NCBI GenBank assembly: GCA_027452205.1
Contig: DAIDGV010000003.1
Location: forward strand, 124,001 to 188,000
Direction of reading: 5' to 3'
Length of the DNA: 64,000 nucleotides
Source of the DNA: a candidate division FCPU426 bacterium
GTDB taxonomy: Bacteria; Oederibacteriota; Muellerivitia; Muellerivitales; Muellerivitaceae
In this document: positions 1-8,297 of the stretch, piece by piece
Numbering within the stretch: the stretch's first letter is position 1
How the letters are laid out: each line of letters starts with the position of its first letter
Translations under genes and position numbers: made by a program
Notes under the pieces: model-generated
Told to the model about the DNA's origin: nothing
Databases searched by the model: none
Seen by the model: only the letters and a program-made list of their open reading frames with translations

Positions 1-457
1 CATGGCCGCCCTTCTTAATGGTATCGATAGCGTCCACTTCCAGGGCAAAATCGGCCTTTTTCAGGTTATAAAAACGACCGTAAACAATGATCTCGTCACC
101 TTTGGCCAATTGCTTAAGCTCGTCCAGATCGCCGGTTTGGTTGTGGAACATCAGAACTGGGAAGGTGTAGTGGTAGTTATCCATTTCACGAACGCAGAAT
201 TGGAGAAGGTTATATTTGTCCGAATCGAATCCGGCCAAGCGAAGGCGTTCTTTGTATGCGTAGGGATCCAGCCACTTGATGGACTCGAATTTGGCCTCAA
301 ATTGGATCGCACGACCATTATTGATCTCATAATAATGAGTTCGAAGGAAGTCTAAGTCGATAATTTCATAGTTTTGAAAGTAGTAATCTCCTGCTTTTTG
401 GGCGTGGGCAAGAGGGCTAATGAGAAGGAAAAGGGCCAAAAAATAAAGCTTTTTCAA
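1..457 (-). CDS. Secreted protein of unknown function, C-terminus cut by window edge
   Basis: A minus-strand frame starts at a TTG codon (455-457), preceded about 6 nt upstream by GAGGAG, and runs off the left edge (152 codons visible). The product begins with a Sec signal peptide (KKLYFLALFLLISPLAHA, cleavage after AHA), so it is exported. The visible mature part is a small mixed alpha/beta protein. Its last 40 residues (GDEIIVYGRFYNLKKADFAL region) alternate like an OB-fold strand pattern, but that is only an inference. I do not recognise the family. It has its own promoter at 494-521 and is separated from the upstream operon by a terminator. The opposite-strand open frame here is a shadow. 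Confidence 0.7.
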   Translation of the reverse strand, partial: MKKLYFLALFLLISPLAHAQKAGDYYFQNYEIIDLDFLRTHYYEINNGRAIQFEAKFESIKWLDPYAYKERLRLAGFDSDKYNLLQFCVREMDNYHYTFPVLMFHNQTGDLDELKQLAKGDEIIVYGRFYNLKKADFALEVDAIDTIKKGGH

Positions 458-486
458 GGAAGCTCCTCGCCAAGCGGGTGGTAAGA

Positions 487-505
487 GACGGCCATTATAG
501 CCGTC
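487..505. promoter_or_regulatory. Perfect inverted repeat bracketing a -10 box (candidate operator)
   Basis: GACGGC (487-492) and GCCGTC (500-505) form a perfect 6-bp inverted repeat around a 7-base centre that contains most of the TATAAT box. The position suits a repressor binding site for the secreted-protein gene, or a short hairpin around the transcript start. Confidence 0.4.
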
Positions 506-521
506 CACTCGGGCAAGGCAA
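494..521 (-). promoter_or_regulatory. Promoter of the left-edge secreted protein gene
   Basis: Minus strand TTGCCT (516-521), 16-nt spacer, TATAAT (494-499). The -10 is a perfect consensus. The predicted start near 487 gives a 5' leader of about 30 nt with the GAGGAG ribosome-binding site. Confidence 0.65.
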
Positions 522-553
522 ACGCTTTTTGCCCTAGGCGAGGCAAGACCTAA

Positions 554-587
554 TAAAAAAAGGCCCCCGCCCCAAGGACGAGAGCCT
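554..587 (-). terminator. Rho-independent terminator of the sppA operon
   Basis: On the minus strand an 11-bp GC-rich stem (G-U pairs included) with a short loop is followed by a run of seven T. It lies just after the stop of the membrane propeller gene. Confidence 0.85.
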
Positions 588-614
588 ATTAAATGGCGAC
601 TTATGCTGGGTTGG

Positions 615-2366
615 TTAACGTAAAACTGCCACCCAAACCCCCGAATCGATCGAGGGATACCAAAGACCCTCACTTCCCACAAAAGCGATCTTGATGCCAT
701 CCGGCGAGGTGGCAGGTGAATGAACGTTGATCTGCGACGGGACCAAGTTCTCCGAAATGCGAAGATTGGCGTTCAAAACAACAATCCCGTTGGTCTGACT
801 TCTAAAACCTAACTGTAGTCCACTGCGCTCGAAAACGATCTTTTGCCCGTCGGCGAGCCAAGAGATCTGGGTCAATTGATCATTGGTCTTATAAAGCTCA
901 TCCCGTTTGCTGCCATCCATCAACATGGTCCAAAGGGTGGTTTTGCCGCCTTTTTGACCAACACACAAATAACGAAAGTTATCCGGCGAAGGAATGACCT
1001 CGACCAAGGGATCGGTCTCGATCAATTCATCGATGGCCTTGTTCTCCACTTCATTCAAGATCGGTTCAGCGGTCTTCGCGCCTGGCGATAATAGGTAAGG
1101 AGTAGGATGGATGCCATCCACAAAAACGACTTGGTTTCCCTTCCAAACGGGGGACAAAATGGGTGTTGTCGAAGTATAGATCACTTTTATCTTCACGATT
1201 CCGGCGGTCCAGGCATCGAGAGAATAACCTTTATTGTCTTTGGTGACGAACAAGAAGGGTTGGCCAAAACTCATCCGAGTCACACCTTCATTGAGGGGCT
1301 CTACGCCACTTTTGACCACCACCGTTTGTGACCCACTTGTAGCGTCCACCTTCACTAATTGACGGTCAGCTCCTTTTAAGGCATCGATCAGGACCGCTTG
1401 GCTATCCGGCGTAAAAACGATATGGAAAGGGCCTTCAAGATCGCCCAATTTAATGGTGACCGGCGCTTTTTCTTCTGGACCGACGAACTGCAAGGCCCAC
1501 TTTTGGTCCCGTTTCTGGGCGAAAACGATCTTGTCACCATTGGGCGCGTAGGTTAGGTCGGTTATCTCACCCCTCAGGCCTTTGACCACGACAGTTGTGT
1601 CCAATGGTTCAGTCTGGGGTTTGAAAACATCCATCAAGTAATAACCCACAGCTCCCAACAAGGCGACCGCCGCGATCATCAAAAGATGCTTAAGCCAGTT
1701 CAACCTTTGGGCCACTGTGCCTTCGTAGGTCAGGCTATAGATGCCAGCAAACACACTTAAAAAGGCCATGATCAAACTGGGGATGATCATTTGATAGGCC
1801 GACCAAAGGATGAAAGAAAGTCCAGCCAATACAAAGGATGTCATGGCGATACGAAGCGAGGCCAAAGCTGGCAAACGATGCTTGAAATATTCGATCTGAT
1901 ACCAGAGCAGGTAAAAAAGAAAACAGGTAATAAAAAGAGCCAATCCCAGCATCCCTAAGGGCGGTACCACATTGAGGCCGAATAAAATGGCATACAGTCC
2001 CGTGGCATAAAGCAAGAAAACCTGCGTGCCGAGCAAAGAGACCTTCCAGCCATGGGGATAAAAGAAATCACCCTTTTGTTCTTTCACATAGCGCTCCCGC
2101 ATCAAACTACGGGCATGGGCCAGGCAAAAGAAACCAAAACCACAAACGAAGTAAGGCAAGTGTGGGATATGCAGGGCGAAGAAAGGTTCCCAACTAGCGG
2201 GCACGGGCCGTTTTATTTTACAAATAACACCCACGAACAAGAAAACGATGCCCACCGCCAACCAAGTAAAGACCCGCAGAAAGGATGAAACGCCCTCGAT
2301 CACCGCATTGGGCTTTTGTTGACCAGCTTTCTTTGATTTGGCAGCTGTGTTCGGTGTTTCGTCCAC
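615..2366 (-). CDS. Polytopic membrane protein with C-terminal TolB/WD40-like beta-propeller
   Basis: 583 residues from a GTG start with AGGAG 7 nt upstream. The first ~250 residues hold about seven hydrophobic segments (roughly 30-49, 68-84, 108-130, 131-155, 170-190, 192-213, 226-246). From ~257 to the end there are recurring propeller motifs of the TolB type (LTYAPNGDKIVFAQK, SPDNFRYLCVG, TSPDGIKIAFVG). The propeller probably sits outside the cytoplasm after the last membrane helix and binds a protein or ligand. It starts 25 nt after the sppA stop, so the two are co-transcribed and may share an envelope role. No specific family is recognised; the function is unknown. Confidence 0.75.
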   Translation of the reverse strand: MDETPNTAAKSKKAGQQKPNAVIEGVSSFLRVFTWLAVGIVFLFVGVICKIKRPVPASWEPFFALHIPHLPYFVCGFGFFCLAHARSLMRERYVKEQKGDFFYPHGWKVSLLGTQVFLLYATGLYAILFGLNVVPPLGMLGLALFITCFLFYLLWYQIEYFKHRLPALASLRIAMTSFVLAGLSFILWSAYQMIIPSLIMAFLSVFAGIYSLTYEGTVAQRLNWLKHLLMIAAVALLGAVGYYLMDVFKPQTEPLDTTVVVKGLRGEITDLTYAPNGDKIVFAQKRDQKWALQFVGPEEKAPVTIKLGDLEGPFHIVFTPDSQAVLIDALKGADRQLVKVDATSGSQTVVVKSGVEPLNEGVTRMSFGQPFLFVTKDNKGYSLDAWTAGIVKIKVIYTSTTPILSPVWKGNQVVFVDGIHPTPYLLSPGAKTAEPILNEVENKAIDELIETDPLVEVIPSPDNFRYLCVGQKGGKTTLWTMLMDGSKRDELYKTNDQLTQISWLADGQKIVFERSGLQLGFRSQTNGIVVLNANLRISENLVPSQINVHSPATSPDGIKIAFVGSEGLWYPSIDSGVWVAVLR

Positions 2367-2391
2367 AAAAATCTCCTTGCGTGAATCCTGA

Positions 2392-3390
2392 TTAAAAAGC
2401 CCGATATTCCAACTGGAATGAACTGGATTGTTTGAGCTGGCTTACCAACGAGAAAGGCAGGATGCTATCCAGCAATTGGTCCAACTTGCCCGACTTATCT
2501 TCGTGCACTTCGGGCTCACCCTTAATGCCCGCCAAAGAAGCGGTCAATTTTACCGCGTCATCATAGTTGCCCAATTGATCGACAAAGCCCAGGACATAAG
2601 CTTTGTGGCCCGTAATAGCCCGGCCATCCGCATAAGGAAGGATGTAGTTCTTCACTTGTTCGTCTTTAATGGCACTGGCTTTCACTTTAAGGCGAGAGGC
2701 CAAGATATCTTTAATAGCTCCTTTACGCCCGTCAACAACCGCATCCAAGAACTGATGGAATACATCATCAACGGTATCTTGCAGATAAGCCCGTTCTTCT
2801 AGGTTCATGGGCCGGCTAAAAGAGCCGGTATCTTTGAACTTTCCGCTTTTGATCGTTTGAAAATCGACACCAACTTTTTTAAGTAACCCAGAGGCTTCCG
2901 GGAATTCGGCAATAACACCAATTGAACCGGTCAGGGTGCCGGGATTAGCGACGATCTTGTCGCAAGCCGCGGCAATGTAATAAGCCCCCGAGGCGGCCAA
3001 ACTGGACATGCTGGCAACGACGATCTTCTTTTCATCCTGTCGAGCACTCAATATTTCCGAATATATCTCCTGAGAAGGCGCTACTGCCCCGCCGGGGCTG
3101 TTCAGGCGCAGGATGAGCGCCTTTTGGTCCCCCTTCTTGAAACGGCGGATCTTTCGGACAATATCGTCGCTTTGGTAAATGGGCCCGTCGATCTCGATCA
3201 GGTCAATGTCCCCAGACCCTGTCAAAAAAGAGTGGTGATTAGTTCCACCGCCAGCTTGTTTGACCAAGTTGTGGATCGAGAAAAAGATGAGGATGAAACA
3301 GAGCAAAAAGAAGCCAATAAACCCCAGTAAAACGTAAAAAAAGGTCTTATTGGAACTGGTGGAAGAGGACGACAAAGGTTGGTTTTTCAT
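2392..3390 (-). CDS. sppA: Signal peptide peptidase SppA, short (36K) type
   Basis: 332 residues. One N-terminal membrane helix (17-40) anchors a ClpP/crotonase-fold serine protease that digests cleaved signal peptides at the membrane. Visible features are LNSPGG (96-101), the serine nucleophile in LAASGAYYIA (S134), and the general-base lysine within KSGKFKD (181-187). Length matches the single-domain form rather than the ~600-residue E. coli form. A promoter-like sequence ends 8 nt before the ATG and no Shine-Dalgarno is visible, so the mRNA may be leaderless. The gene is followed by the membrane propeller gene. Confidence 0.9.
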   Translation of the reverse strand: MKNQPLSSSSTSSNKTFFYVLLGFIGFFLLCFILIFFSIHNLVKQAGGGTNHHSFLTGSGDIDLIEIDGPIYQSDDIVRKIRRFKKGDQKALILRLNSPGGAVAPSQEIYSEILSARQDEKKIVVASMSSLAASGAYYIAAACDKIVANPGTLTGSIGVIAEFPEASGLLKKVGVDFQTIKSGKFKDTGSFSRPMNLEERAYLQDTVDDVFHQFLDAVVDGRKGAIKDILASRLKVKASAIKDEQVKNYILPYADGRAITGHKAYVLGFVDQLGNYDDAVKLTASLAGIKGEPEVHEDKSGKLDQLLDSILPFSLVSQLKQSSSFQLEYRAF

Positions 3391-3398
3391 GGGAAATC

Positions 3399-3427
3399 AT
3401 GGTAACAGAGCCCCTAGGCCTATTCAA
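3399..3427 (-). promoter_or_regulatory. sppA promoter, nearly leaderless geometry
   Basis: Minus strand TTGAAT (3422-3427), 17-nt spacer ending in TGT (extended -10), TACCAT (3399-3404). Only 8 nt separate the -10 box from the sppA ATG (3388-3390), and no ribosome-binding site is visible. Confidence 0.5.
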
Positions 3428-3441
3428 CCTGAACCCGCCGC

Positions 3442-3885
3442 CTAATCGTGCCAGCGATTGCCCAAATAGCGGCAGCCCTGTACCCATTGGTGCGCAATGC
3501 CCTCTAAAATCTCTTTTTTGACGTCCGGATTGACCGGCATATTGCCGAATTCGGCCAGATCGTAGAAGGCCGCGTCCCGCAGGACCGCATCGGGCGTGAC
3601 ATGGATATTGGTATGGGCCGCCGTTACCGTAAAGTAGAGGTTGAGCACCTGACGGTGCCGGTTAGGCGGGATGGAGTCATGCACCAACACTAAGGGCCCT
3701 ACCTGAATAGGCAAACCCACTTCTTCTTGGAATTCACGGATCAAGGCCGCTTCGGCGCTTTCGCCAAAATCCACTCCCCCGCCGGGGATCAGCCAATAGC
3801 TTTTGTCGTTCTTCTCATGTCGGACCAAGAGGATCTTGCCATCTTGGACCAAAATACCGGCCACACGGATACGAATGCTTTGCAA
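3442..3885 (-). CDS. NUDIX hydrolase
   Basis: 147 residues. The Nudix box is complete: GGGVDFGESAEAALIREFQE followed by EVGL, matching GX5EX7REUXEEXGU, which binds the metal and hydrolyses nucleoside-diphosphate-X bonds. The substrate cannot be deduced; the family covers (d)NTP, ADP-ribose and NDP-sugar pyrophosphatases. The start is TTG at 3883-3885 with GAGGTGAT upstream. It lies 8 nt after miaA and is probably co-transcribed with mutL-miaA, which would suit nucleotide housekeeping. Confidence 0.85.
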   Translation of the reverse strand: MQSIRIRVAGILVQDGKILLVRHEKNDKSYWLIPGGGVDFGESAEAALIREFQEEVGLPIQVGPLVLVHDSIPPNRHRQVLNLYFTVTAAHTNIHVTPDAVLRDAAFYDLAEFGNMPVNPDVKKEILEGIAHQWVQGCRYLGNRWHD

Positions 3886-3893
3886 AGATCACC

Positions 3894-4817
3894 TCAAGAA
3901 AGTTTTTGCTCCAATACCCCGACCGCATCATCCAGGGTCGAAAAGTCATCCAGGTTCAACCATTCTACCTCATGTTGGTGTTTGAACCAGGTCCATTGAC
4001 GTTTGGCGTATTGACGGGTCCTGCGAAAAATACGTTCCAAAGCCTCAGCCTGGGTCATTTCTTTACGAAGATAAGCGAGTGCTTCAGCATAACCAATGGC
4101 CGCCAAGACCGGATGGTCTGGAGGCAAGCCCTTTTTCTCCAGTTGGACCGCTTCAAGTAAAAGACCTCGATCCCACATGGTCTGGGTTCGATGTCGCAAC
4201 AATTGGTCTAGGTTTTCCCGGGACCTCTCGACGCCAATGAAGCAGACATTCTCAGAGCCCAAAGATTGGTATTCGGCTGGGTTTGCGGGTCCCTCAAAGG
4301 TTTTTTCCAAAGCCCGGCAAACTCGCCGAAGGTCATTGGGATTCAATCGTTTTGCCGCCGCTTCATTCCGGCTAGCCAGCCAAGCATGGGTCTTTTCGGG
4401 TCCTAAGGACTCCATTTTTTGAAGAACCATTGAACGGATCTCCGGACTGGGTGAACCGCCTTCTGGCGCACCCTCGACCAGTGCCCGCAGATAAAAACCT
4501 GCCCCACCCACCAAAAGAAACCTTTTTCCGGTCGCAAGTCCTTGCTCCAGTATCCGCGAAGCCTCAACGGCGAAGCGAACAGAGCTCCAGGCTTCTTTGG
4601 GATTCCGCACACCAACCAAATGATGTGGAACTTTCTTTTGGTATTCCAGGGATGGTTGCGCCGTGCCCATCGCCATGCCTTTGAAAACTTGAAAGGCATC
4701 GGCGGAAATGATCTCAAATCCGTGTTTGAGCGCGAAGCGATAGGCCAACTCAGATTTACCAACCCCGGTCGGACCCACCAAAATAGGGATTTTGGATGCC
4801 TTAGTTAAAGAATCCAT
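3894..4817 (-). CDS. miaA: tRNA dimethylallyltransferase
   Basis: 307 residues. It transfers a dimethylallyl group from DMAPP to A37 of tRNAs reading UNN codons. The P-loop GPTGVGKS is near the N-terminus, followed by SADAFQVFKGM (equivalent to the usual SADSRQVYRGM) and the C-terminal RRTRQYAKRQWTWF motif. The ATG at 4815-4817 was chosen because a longer frame would run 65 nt into mutL and its extra residues have no family counterpart. That places the start 4 nt after the mutL stop. mutL-miaA adjacency is a widely conserved arrangement. Confidence 0.93.
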   Translation of the reverse strand: MDSLTKASKIPILVGPTGVGKSELAYRFALKHGFEIISADAFQVFKGMAMGTAQPSLEYQKKVPHHLVGVRNPKEAWSSVRFAVEASRILEQGLATGKRFLLVGGAGFYLRALVEGAPEGGSPSPEIRSMVLQKMESLGPEKTHAWLASRNEAAAKRLNPNDLRRVCRALEKTFEGPANPAEYQSLGSENVCFIGVERSRENLDQLLRHRTQTMWDRGLLLEAVQLEKKGLPPDHPVLAAIGYAEALAYLRKEMTQAEALERIFRRTRQYAKRQWTWFKHQHEVEWLNLDDFSTLDDAVGVLEQKLS

Positions 4818-4821
4818 TGAA

Positions 4822-6666
4822 CTAGTGTCTGTCGAAACGACGATAGAGTTCGGAAAGCGGGATCGAAAGGATGGTCGGGCGGCCATGCGGGCAGGTAAAA
4901 GGTAGGTTAGCGGCCCGCATTTGATCGACCATGCCCTTCATTTGCTCCTCGTTCAACCGGTCCCCCGCCATGACCGCACTACGGCAAGACATGAAGGTAG
5001 CGGCCCTTTCCCGCAGTTGATCCAAGCGGTTGGTGGATTTGACCCCTGAGCTGTCTTGGGCGGTCAGATCGTCCAAAAGGTCTTTCATCAGGGGCACCAC
5101 GTTCTTCCCTGCCAGGTCAGCGGGTACGCTTCGCACTAAAAAGGTATTGCCGCCAAAGGGCGCCACTTCCATGCCCAATTCCATCAAGACATCGAGGCTA
5201 TTCTTGAGGACTTGAGCTTCTTTCGAGCTCACTTCAACGGTCGCAGGTACCAGCAAAGGCTGAACTTCCAACTTCTTTTCACGGACACCCTTCATCAGCC
5301 GCTCATAGTTGAGCCGCTCGTGGACCGTATGCTGGTCAGCGATGAACATTTCCGAATCGGATTGGAAGACGATGAAGGTGTTGAAGAGCTGGCTGAAGTT
5401 ATAAAGCGGAACATCGGGATCGATGCGCTTGGCCTGAAGTCCTCCTTTTGACAAGTTGAAGTCCTCAAAGCTGTTCAGGTGGGAGGGCACGAGTGTAGGC
5501 GTTGAAAAGGGCCGGTTCTGGGCGATCTTATCGTAAAGATCGGGGGTCGAAGATGCGGTCGTGAATAAAGAACCCGCGGCGGATTCGGCCACCTCTGTCG
5601 GGACTAACCGGGCCGCTTGATAGGGGCTCATTTCCCGGGACGCCGCTTCAACAACCGGAACCGGCGCCTGGATCGAGCCGGTCGCGTTGAGCAAGGCCCC
5701 CCGTACCGCTTTGACGATGACATCGAATATCTCCCGGTCCCGGGAGAACTTAACTTCTTTCTTGGTCGGGTGAACATTTACATCCACTTGGTCCTCGGGG
5801 ATATTGATAAAAAGTACCGTGACCGGGAACCGACGGGTCGGGAGCAGCGTATGGAAGGCGGTCATGACCGCGTAACCCAAAGAAGGGTTCGATATCCACC
5901 GGCGGTTCACGAAGAAAAGCATGTTCTCCCGGGTAGCCTTGGTCACCGTTGGAGCGCTGACCATACCCCAAACATGGATGTCATTGATCGTCAGGTCCAG
6001 GGGAAGAAGCGACTTGGCCGTTTCTTTACCGAAGACCGAAGAGACCCGTCCTGGGAAATCCGAGGCGCTCACCCGCAAGGCTTCCCGGCCATCGATGGTC
6101 AATTTGAAGCCTACATGAGGAAAGGCCAAGGCGTAATTGGTGACAACTGAAACGATATGGTTCTCTTCAGTCGACTCTTTTTTCATGAACTTCAACCGAG
6201 CTGGCGTGTTGAAGAACAAGTTGGAAATGGAGATGGTCGTCCCCTCAGGTCGTCCCGTTTCAGTGATCTTGGCCGCTTCCCCGCCCCGGATCTTGACCGA
6301 AGTGCCTGACAAGGCGCCCTTGAGTCGGGTGGTCAGCTCGAAATGGGACACCGAAGCGATACTGGAAAGGGCCTCACCCCGGAAACCGAAGGTATGCAGT
6401 TTGGAAAGATCATCGACCGTATAGACCTTGCTGGTAGCGTGTTTCAAGACGGCCAACTTGGCGTCTTCTGGGGACATGCCCTCGCCGTCATCGGAGACCT
6501 TCAACAACTTACGGCCCCCTTGTTCAACTTCCACCTCGACCCAAGAGGCCTTGGCGTCCAAGGAATTCTCGATCAATTCTTTAACGACCGACGAGGGTCT
6601 TTCGACCACTTCACCGGCGGCGATCTGATTAACGACCTTCTCGGGCAAAACTTTGATCTTGCTCAT
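4822..6666 (-). CDS. mutL: DNA mismatch repair protein MutL, endonuclease type
   Basis: 614 residues. The N-terminal GHKL ATPase shows ENSLDA (34-39), DDGEGM (59-64), GFRGEAL (94-100) and NTPARLKF (153-160). The C-terminal dimerisation domain carries D444-Q-H-x3-E450-x4-E455, the metal-binding endonuclease motif. SCRSAV and CPHGRPT near the C-terminus match its accessory motifs. It should therefore nick the nascent strand itself, as in bacteria without MutH. AAGGAATG precedes the ATG. A variable linker spans about 330-420. Confidence 0.95.
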   Translation of the reverse strand: MSKIKVLPEKVVNQIAAGEVVERPSSVVKELIENSLDAKASWVEVEVEQGGRKLLKVSDDGEGMSPEDAKLAVLKHATSKVYTVDDLSKLHTFGFRGEALSSIASVSHFELTTRLKGALSGTSVKIRGGEAAKITETGRPEGTTISISNLFFNTPARLKFMKKESTEENHIVSVVTNYALAFPHVGFKLTIDGREALRVSASDFPGRVSSVFGKETAKSLLPLDLTINDIHVWGMVSAPTVTKATRENMLFFVNRRWISNPSLGYAVMTAFHTLLPTRRFPVTVLFINIPEDQVDVNVHPTKKEVKFSRDREIFDVIVKAVRGALLNATGSIQAPVPVVEAASREMSPYQAARLVPTEVAESAAGSLFTTASSTPDLYDKIAQNRPFSTPTLVPSHLNSFEDFNLSKGGLQAKRIDPDVPLYNFSQLFNTFIVFQSDSEMFIADQHTVHERLNYERLMKGVREKKLEVQPLLVPATVEVSSKEAQVLKNSLDVLMELGMEVAPFGGNTFLVRSVPADLAGKNVVPLMKDLLDDLTAQDSSGVKSTNRLDQLRERAATFMSCRSAVMAGDRLNEEQMKGMVDQMRAANLPFTCPHGRPTILSIPLSELYRRFDRH

Positions 6667-6723
6667 GACATTCCTTGCGTCGGGATGGAGAAAGGGTAGG
6701 CTTTTACGAAGGCGGGTTCAAGG

Positions 6724-8289
6724 TCAGGTCGCGAGACCGGTGACCTCATAGATCTGCACGGAATTACTTTTGCCCTTGAGCTTGACCGGGGCCAATTTCT
6801 TGGCGACCACCCGATTCCCCAGGGATTTATAGGCCTCTTCGGTGATGAAGATCTGATTGTCGCCGGTCTCGCCCTCGATGCGGGAGGCTACGTTGACCAT
6901 GTCACCGATAGCGGTGTATTCCATACGACGCTCGCTGCCGATATTTCCCACGATGCATTCACCCGTATTGATACCGTATCCCACTTTGATCTGGGGCCTG
7001 TTCTGGGTCTTCCATTTTTCATTCAAGTGGACCAGCTTTTGACGCATTTCAAGAGCCGTCTTGACGCATTCAAAAGTGCTGTCTTTGGACTCCAGTGGAG
7101 CTCCATAAATAGCCATGATGGCGTCGCCGATGAACTTATCCAAAGTGCCGTGGTTGGCAAAAATGACCTCGGACATAGCGCTGAAATATTCGTTCAACAG
7201 CGAGACCACTGTCTCGACGGGCTCTTTTTCGGTCAGGGTCGTAAAGCCTCGGATGTCGGAAAAAAGGATGGTGACCCGTTTTTTGGCCCCGCCCAAAGCC
7301 ATATCTGCCGAGCTGTTCTGGACCATGTCGTCGACCAAATTAGGCGAAAGATACCGTTGTAAGGAGGTGCGCAAACGCTCTTCTCGTCTTACGTCATCGA
7401 ACAATTTAGCATTGGTGATAGCTACCGCCGCTTGGTTGGCAAAAGCTGAAAGGAAGTACATGTCCTCTTCACTGAAGGTGCTGGTTCCCTCCGCTTTATC
7501 AACATAAATAACGCCCACGATGATGTCCCGGTCCCAGATGGGAACGCAAATGACCGACGAAAGAGGCAGGGCCTTCAAGCTGTCGCGATTAGCGAAACGG
7601 ATATCTTCGGCAGCATCCAAGACCAAGACTGGCACCCGTTCTTTAAGGACCGTATCGACAATGGTCTGGCTATAGGGGGCTTGGGCTTCTTTAGGGGTCA
7701 AGGCATGGGTGGCAACAGGCTTCATTTCGCCGTTCTTTTCACGAAGCAGCAGGAATCCGCGGTTGGCTTGCATGACCTTGATGGCCATGGCCATGATGAT
7801 GCTTAAAAGGGTCTTGAGTTCGAGGACCGAATTGACGATGTTCCCCACTTCGTAAAGGGTCATCAGCTTCTTGTGGGCGATCTCGTCGATCTTGACGATC
7901 TTGGAATCTAAAGTTTCCTTGGCCACTTCCACGGCGAAACGAAGACGGGTCCCGCCTACCGAAATGACATCCTGGTTGCGGAGGGGGTTCTCGGTCACGC
8001 GTACGCCATTGAGCATGCTACCGTTGGTGCTGCCCATGTCCTTCAGATTGATACCGCCCATGCCCAAGACGATCTGGGCGTGCTGACGGGAGACCAAAGG
8101 ATCGGTCAGGACAATTTCACAGGTGTTCGAGCGGCCGATGGTGGTCGTTGGCCGGGATATCTTGAAGATCTGTCCCTGCTCCGGGCCGGCCAATACAGTC
8201 ACGGTGATCTGAGGCTTCCCCGATGTCTTGGGCGGCGTCAGGACGATTCGGTTCGTAGGGATCGATTCGTTCTTAGCGGGCGTTTCCAT
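6724..8289 (-). CDS. FHA-GAF-class III adenylate cyclase
   Basis: 521 residues with no membrane segment. An FHA phosphothreonine-binding domain lies at about 30-120 (GRS 52-54, SRQH 67-70, GSTNG 86-90). A GAF domain spans about 140-295, followed by a short coiled linker and a class III nucleotide cyclase at 330-521. Both metal-binding aspartates are present (FSDIRGFT, D345; KFIGDA, D389). K385 and the later EYTAIGDMVN segment fit adenylate rather than guanylate specificity. The product is probably cAMP, controlled by phosphoprotein docking and a GAF ligand. It follows the Ser/Thr kinase gene by 8 nt, so the kinase is its likely regulator. Confidence 0.9.
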   Translation of the reverse strand: METPAKNESIPTNRIVLTPPKTSGKPQITVTVLAGPEQGQIFKISRPTTTIGRSNTCEIVLTDPLVSRQHAQIVLGMGGINLKDMGSTNGSMLNGVRVTENPLRNQDVISVGGTRLRFAVEVAKETLDSKIVKIDEIAHKKLMTLYEVGNIVNSVLELKTLLSIIMAMAIKVMQANRGFLLLREKNGEMKPVATHALTPKEAQAPYSQTIVDTVLKERVPVLVLDAAEDIRFANRDSLKALPLSSVICVPIWDRDIIVGVIYVDKAEGTSTFSEEDMYFLSAFANQAAVAITNAKLFDDVRREERLRTSLQRYLSPNLVDDMVQNSSADMALGGAKKRVTILFSDIRGFTTLTEKEPVETVVSLLNEYFSAMSEVIFANHGTLDKFIGDAIMAIYGAPLESKDSTFECVKTALEMRQKLVHLNEKWKTQNRPQIKVGYGINTGECIVGNIGSERRMEYTAIGDMVNVASRIEGETGDNQIFITEEAYKSLGNRVVAKKLAPVKLKGKSNSVQIYEVTGLAT

Positions 8290-8297
8290 TCAGTCTC

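Noticed and set aside
2-355. Plus-strand open frame of 117 codons at the left edge
   Set aside because: It lies opposite a frame with signal peptide, ribosome-binding site and promoter. It has no such signals itself.
5617-6150. Plus-strand open frame inside mutL
   Set aside because: Antisense to a fully conserved MutL; arginine- and proline-rich shadow composition.
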